Of a DNA stretch of 18,519 nucleotides, positions 18,201 through 18,519 are shown piece after piece. The position numbers and the translations under genes were made by a program. How positions within the stretch are numbered: position 1 is the stretch's first letter; each line of letters opens with the position of its first letter. The notes under the pieces were generated by a model. The model saw only the letters and a list, made by a program, of their open reading frames with translations, had not been told where the DNA came from and ran no database searches. This DNA comes from Porphyromonadaceae bacterium. GTDB taxonomy: Bacteria > Bacteroidota > Bacteroidia > Bacteroidales > Paludibacteraceae. The stretch is from positions 1-18,519 of the forward strand of contig CAJPPQ010000008.1 in NCBI GenBank assembly GCA_905372605.1. Reading direction: 5' to 3'.

Positions 18201-18519
18201 GCAAACGATATGCATATACCGACGCAAGCCTATACACCGCCGGGAAGTGCTCCAAACGCTATACCGTTCTATAGCTTCGGCGACTTCGTCAATCAGTCGA
18301 ACAAAAAGCTCGTCGTAGAGCCAAACGGACACCTCTTCATAGCAGGCGAAGTATTGGGTAGCGACTCGGCAAGCAAAGTCGATAAGATAGTAGTAAAGGC
18401 AGACAATACTCGCCCGAACGGCTCGCTTATCCTTGCCGGACAGCCTTGCGACAAGCCCGTCTACGCTACGGTAGAGATGTATTCGAAAGCCAGTAAGTCG
18501 GCAGTGTCTATCTCTTGGA
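6243..18519 (+). CDS. Giant secreted modular BspA/DUF285-type repeat protein (C-terminus outside window)
   Basis: The frame is open from the ATG at 6243 to the last base, 4092 codons without a stop, so the gene continues past the window. The N-terminus is a signal peptide (MKKILLSFF, then FVATVSIAIG, cut near QNAND), leading straight into 13 tandem modules whose WF/YF landmark falls at residues 26, 286, 575, 845, 1154, 1433, 1694, 1952, 2211, 2470, 2780, 3353 and 3620. Each module carries DUF285/BspA-type repeats (VTNMSxMFxGAxxFNQP). After about residue 3940 a different domain begins (VWTGAVSTD, GNWQGGQAP). BspA-like proteins are surface proteins, some binding host or matrix ligands; here surface display or adhesion is inference. 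In this phylum such proteins often leave by the type IX system with a C-terminal signal, which would lie outside the window. An in-frame ATG at 6201 would add 14 residues; 6243 is chosen for the compact signal peptide. Modules are rich in Asn, Tyr and Met, with four regularly placed cysteines each. Confidence 0.93.
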   Translation, partial: MKKILLSFFMFVATVSIAIGQNANDWFITVWKTSGTSIKFPAYQVNNGYYTLKCVQLADDGTEIAATMHTYTPNTDGYEIPVGLPVGKKYRVYAYGDGLKWINFNNQWQNRNDIILVEQWGTTKWKSFNGAFVSCQNLDVTATDKPDLSQCTDLTNAFYYCTSLVNANGSIAQWETQTVTNMQQMFYGDTLFNHSLAAYKITANNWYMQSIAGQSGISCENFSATLDSWKTQAVALDRKNLYIGEFPKHKSYNEVGREAIKVLKTLNWTFPTDIAFAAGCIKETNWFKTIWKPTGTSIKFPAMATGGNYIIKYEPINAAGDPIGEMKTIDPAADGQTISGLTAGQRYRIYSFGSGFKRISFETYPQNKDEILRIEQWGTTPWSTFLNAFKDCSNLNVTTASIDKPNLFALRSLSGMFYGCKSLVYDNIYSGNYIYNWAVDSVTDMSNMFRGASSFNQHLYNWNAEKVTNMDGMFRDASSFNLPIGYFRIKAVTSMKGMFVGSAMNCENISSTLEQWKAKAVANNIKNVDMTGFIANPQSYNQKGKNAIDSLTLPAFGWTITGGNFAPDCVSDAAWFVTDWKPRNGSISFPARLIGSQPADKKPFSIKYIELDASGNPTGTMYTPYVNNAFDGAWISFQGFATGKRYRVYAYGGTFQKIDFKTYAWYKDDIINVVQWGSTQWKSLDSAFYQCKNLDVTATDKPDLSAGPSLQYMFQECKNLKYANGVINSWNMQNVYSVNSMFRGDSAFNQPLGGWKLSRIGDMQYLFYDSGISCENVSTTLAQWKQQAENNISRNNISMQYFINTDQTYNETGRDAIEYLKAAPNSWYFYNSGTFAPNCDLDSYWFVTTWSTDGTTQIKFPATGTSSDYAIKYVEIDDDGNEIGQMKTVAPAADNQVINNLKYNKKYRLYAYGEGLKRIYFYNSGSNNQILKIEKWGKAKWNSFNYAFYQCNNLDITATDKPDLSDVTDMSYMFFECKKLKNENGSINSWNTDKVTNMSYTFGGTNAFNQPLNGWNTSKVTNMSYMFKDATAFNQPLSSWNTSKVTTMYAMFEGATSFDRSLASFRLDTISDMRNILNGSGISCENASASLVGWKTQAQGNNKIKNVNLTNFLAADQSYNQDGRDAIEYLKTAPRSWYISGGKFTEDCINDAKWFKTLWKASATSITFPAVGSGYILRYVPVDAAGNPAGAVQTIDPAAAGQVISGLTVGQRYRILAYGGSFTQLSFDTYQQSRSDLLRVEQWGSTQWTSFANAFKMCVNMNVTSSDKPDLSALTDLSGMFYGCVSLTNNNDIKNWDTKNVTNMSNMFFGATSFNQNLSNWNTSKVTNMDNMFQGATSFNQPVGSFRINALTSAQNIFMGSGMSCENISSTLDDWKTKAATDNITNVDLSGFANPNQYYNQTGQTAINDLTTNRSWTITGGTFAADCQSPNSWFKTIWQPSGNNIRFPAYGTTSEKYTLKYEPVNASGGSMGPMVTVSTSAGDGQYVAGLTPGQRYRFYAYGEGLKMISFYSYSTNKDEILLVEQWGTAKWTSFYCAFYQCANLNVIAADIPDLSGVTDMRYMFYECKKLIYNNSNINSWNTENVTDKSYMFCGARLFNQPIGGMKLKTGVNMNYILQGSGIDCSNLSTTLDGWQAQAESNGDLKNIALTQFVADTQSYNEFGNAAIEYLKAAPRSWTITGGITMPGCNQDGAWFKTIWKAPTNGQIQFPAYGGSNFKLKYVRLDGLGNEEPATLQEKNGYNGYTISGLTPGRLYRIYAFGAGFKQFNTNNYSTNKKDLIKVEQWGSTKWSSFQYAFYDCTNLDVTATDVPDLSAATNIEQMFYGCTSLKFNSSINSWDASNVTNMYGMFQGDTAFNQPIGGMKLKANVYMTYILYNTGLSCQNLSATLAGWKAQAEGNSELKNVNLSGFANVDQTYNETGLEAIEYLRAAPRSWSISGGTFAAGCNLDSYWFKTVWKAPTNGQIQFPAYGSSSYTLKYVELDGSGNELPGTMKKIAPAGDGRTVSGLTAGKNYRFYAYGENLKSINFSSYSTNKTDILKVEQWGKAKWTSLRYAFYYCPNLDVTATDVPDLSGVTDMQEMFEACTSLVFNSSINSWNPENVTNMSQMFYGATKFNQPIGGWKLKQSVNMSYVLHNTAISCQNLSATLVAWKAQADTNANLKNVNLGSFINNYQYYNENGRAAVDSLQKAPRSWSISGGKTVTGCDIKKAYFITDWKASGSSIYFPSANSGYILNYVEIDDNGDTIAGTWHTITNASNNHQISGLTAGKKYRLYAFGGNFNRIHFWNYSSSRNDILRVKQWGNTQWSSFEYAFYNCPNLKVVATDVPDLSAVTNMTYMFQNCTGLTFNNSINSWDARNVTDMRGMFYNASAFNQSIGGMKLKASVNMTQILNNTAIDCSNLSATIAGWKAQAQNDSNLKSVYLNSFIGNNLYYDQNARQDIYYLQSAPRSWTISPTNRTLINCSDTASAWFITEWKASNNYIYFPASSGSYTIKYIEIDNAGTEIGNWHTISNASANHYINQHIQAGKRYRIKAFGGSFRQIYFYYYSSSRSDIQAVTQWGTTDWSSFQYAFYNCPNLDVTATDKPDLLNVENMQYAFQDCPALVNSNGSMRGWDTRNVKYMDYMFKGAISFNQPLDGWNTEKVQSMSYMFQGATSFNQPLGKWNTKNVSSMYYMFDGATAFAQSLAGFEMKTSGSLQYALQNTAIDCDSISATLIAWKAQAQNDTNLRNVQLGYFIGSDKYYNPAGRQAMQYLKTAPRSWYFSDYNRTLPACNDTSSAWFVTEWKASNNYIYFPAYSTGNDYTIKYVEIDAFGGNEVGSPHWIHNAGPNHQISQYIQAGKLYRISVFGGTFRQIYFGSSQSKDDIYRVTQWGSTDWRNFDGAFSGCSNLDVTATDNPFLEDVQYMHNMFYNCKNLKNTNGSINTWDVSNVVYMQNMFYGDSLFNQPLNNWNTEKVQYMGGMFYNAASFNQPLSWNTSKVTDMSNMFYGAKAFNSAINFTNTEKVQNMGSMFQGAKAFNQPLSFNTSSVTNMGNMFYNAVSFNSPLNFTNTSKVQYMNGMFYNDSAFNQPINFNTSEVRSMSSMFANAVSFNQPVNFTNTSKVEQMSSMFSGAKVFNQPLYFNIISVRDMSGMFQGAKKFNSPLNFTYSFPSRLKSTAQMFYEASDFNQPLYFNTDSVVDMSMMFYNDTMFNQPVNFNTSQVRGMYGMFQNAKAFNQPINFNTRLVRSMQNMFNGAKSFDRPLGHLRLDSINNRNPNYHYWYWWYGNYGVSNMFAGSGMSCQNMTSTLVGWKNFALANAIDSVNAQGLMGNWGIERIFYDDNGKQAIDLLRDSLKWDISGGLYAPDCTPLYKWFTTVWKPAGTSIQLPTIGTNYAVKYVELDASGNEKSATMQTIFPASSGQTITGLTAGTKYRVYVYKATGTFDQVSFATYPANKDEILRVERWGATVWSSFEGAFKDCSKLNVRITNTGMPDEKYAPDLSAVTSLESMFEGCSSMDSARYLNTYHWDTEHVTTMKNMFKGTTKLKEIYAGRWIIKNVTDLSGMFYGSGIDCDDFSWTMGAWKHQADSLNINGVNAAGIIGSRQYYNEMGRDSMAYLVASRGWTISGGRFAPGCIPPDYYVSEWDMSKPAKDARTDAATTLATNIWGTNFKIEWVNLNPPYDRGSATVTATTAPYTITGLTAGARYRVVAYPDTTIVGSTLARLSTRDGANIVTDLQRLRLVSQWGTNKWKAMAHAFHGTLNINVTAIDRPDLSGLDVPKSLASMFESCESMTYGDSINNWNTSGVTDMSRMFAGTNAFNSPIGKWDVSSVTNMQAMFYESGFNKPLNDWNVENVTDMSSMFEGAQVFDQDLSSWTLKSVTAIADMFKAPLNSGMGCKNYSKTLQGWANNSLTKTGLNFTGQDNRKYNIVGKIARGILTKAVAQGGKGWTISGDSEDTYCGIDYVWTGAVSTDITNNGNWQGGQAPTTSTTLDRTGSAVVFSPTAANDMHIPTQAYTPPGSAPNAIPFYSFGDFVNQSNKKLVVEPNGHLFIAGEVLGSDSASKVDKIVVKADNTRPNGSLILAGQPCDKPVYATVEMYSKASKSAVSISW
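10539..13649 (+). repeat. Homogenised run of modules 6-9
   Basis: Four adjacent modules have near-identical length (783, 774, 777 and 777 bp) and share details absent elsewhere: FNQPIGGMKLK (or a one- or two-residue variant) at 11034, 11808, 12585 and 13356, followed by a VxMxxxLxxT-type segment. Modules 7 and 8 also share WKAPTNGQIQFPAYG. This points to recent unequal exchange or gene conversion within the run. Confidence 0.7.
14949..16073 (+). repeat. Expanded DUF285-type array in module 11, with a 147-bp higher-order unit
   Basis: Fifteen MF-type repeats replace the usual three to five. The Phe codon of the FNxxxx segment falls at 15072, 15147, 15219, 15294, 15366, 15441, 15513, 15588, 15660, 15741, 15813, 15885 and 15957, giving spacings of 75, 72, 75, 72, 75, 72, 75, 72, 81, 72, 72 and 72 bp. 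The 25-residue members carry NFTNT(S/E)KVQ-like text and the 24-residue members NFNTSxV, so a 49-residue pair was duplicated as a unit. In the first pair the usual Trp (NNWNT, SWNT) is kept; later copies have Phe. Confidence 0.9.
18060..18519 (+). other. Post-module domain of the giant protein, incomplete
   Basis: After the last GWTISG motif the repeat pattern stops. The text changes to YVWTGAVSTD, NNGNWQGGQAP, a TAANDMHIP segment and then beta-strand-rich sequence (KLVVEPNGHLFIAG, KIVVKADN, NGSLILAG). I recall the VWTGAVSTD, NW, P, IP pattern from C-terminal regions of large Bacteroidota cell-surface proteins, upstream of a sorting signal. It is still open at the window end, so the sorting signal, if any, cannot be seen. 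Confidence 0.6.

Overview
The window comes from a member of the Bacteroidota, most likely the order Bacteroidales. Three things support this: promoter elements of the TAnnTTTG type, a CarboxypepD-like/TonB receptor with a C-terminal polar tail, and a very large secreted DUF285/BspA-type repeat protein. I cannot fix the genus from sequence alone.

Left part (1-4.8 kb, + strand): the tail of a U32-family peptidase; a 354-bp spacer holding nine 21-bp tandem repeats; an outer-membrane TonB-dependent receptor-like beta-barrel protein; then an HD-domain phosphohydrolase followed 33 bp later by the delta-prime-type clamp-loader subunit gene, probably one operon. A hairpin at about 4.84-4.87 kb separates this from the convergent, minus-strand ribosomal protein operon rplU-rpmA (L21-L27), which has a well-formed promoter at 5614-5645.

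Right part (6.24 kb to the window end, + strand): one uninterrupted reading frame runs from the ATG at 6243 to the last base with no stop, at least 4092 codons (very roughly 450 kDa), and continues past the window. After a signal peptide it consists of 13 tandem modules. Each has a beta-rich N-terminal lobe beginning WFxTxWK, an array of about 24-residue DUF285/BspA-type repeats (VTNMSxMFxGAxxFNQP), and a C-terminal lobe ending in GWTISGG and a cysteine. After module 13 a different domain begins (VWTGAVSTD, NW, GG, AP motifs). The gene is preceded by an AT-rich region of more than 500 bp with two possible promoters and a nested inverted repeat.

The main discovery is this giant gene and its hierarchical repeat structure: modules of about 260 residues whose length steps by about 24 residues; four cysteines kept in 12 of 13 modules; a module 11 expanded to 573 residues by a 147-bp two-repeat unit; and a homogenised run of modules 6-9. 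The housekeeping genes to the left appear unrelated to it in function. The 21-bp tandem array upstream of the TonB-type receptor is a second feature worth checking.
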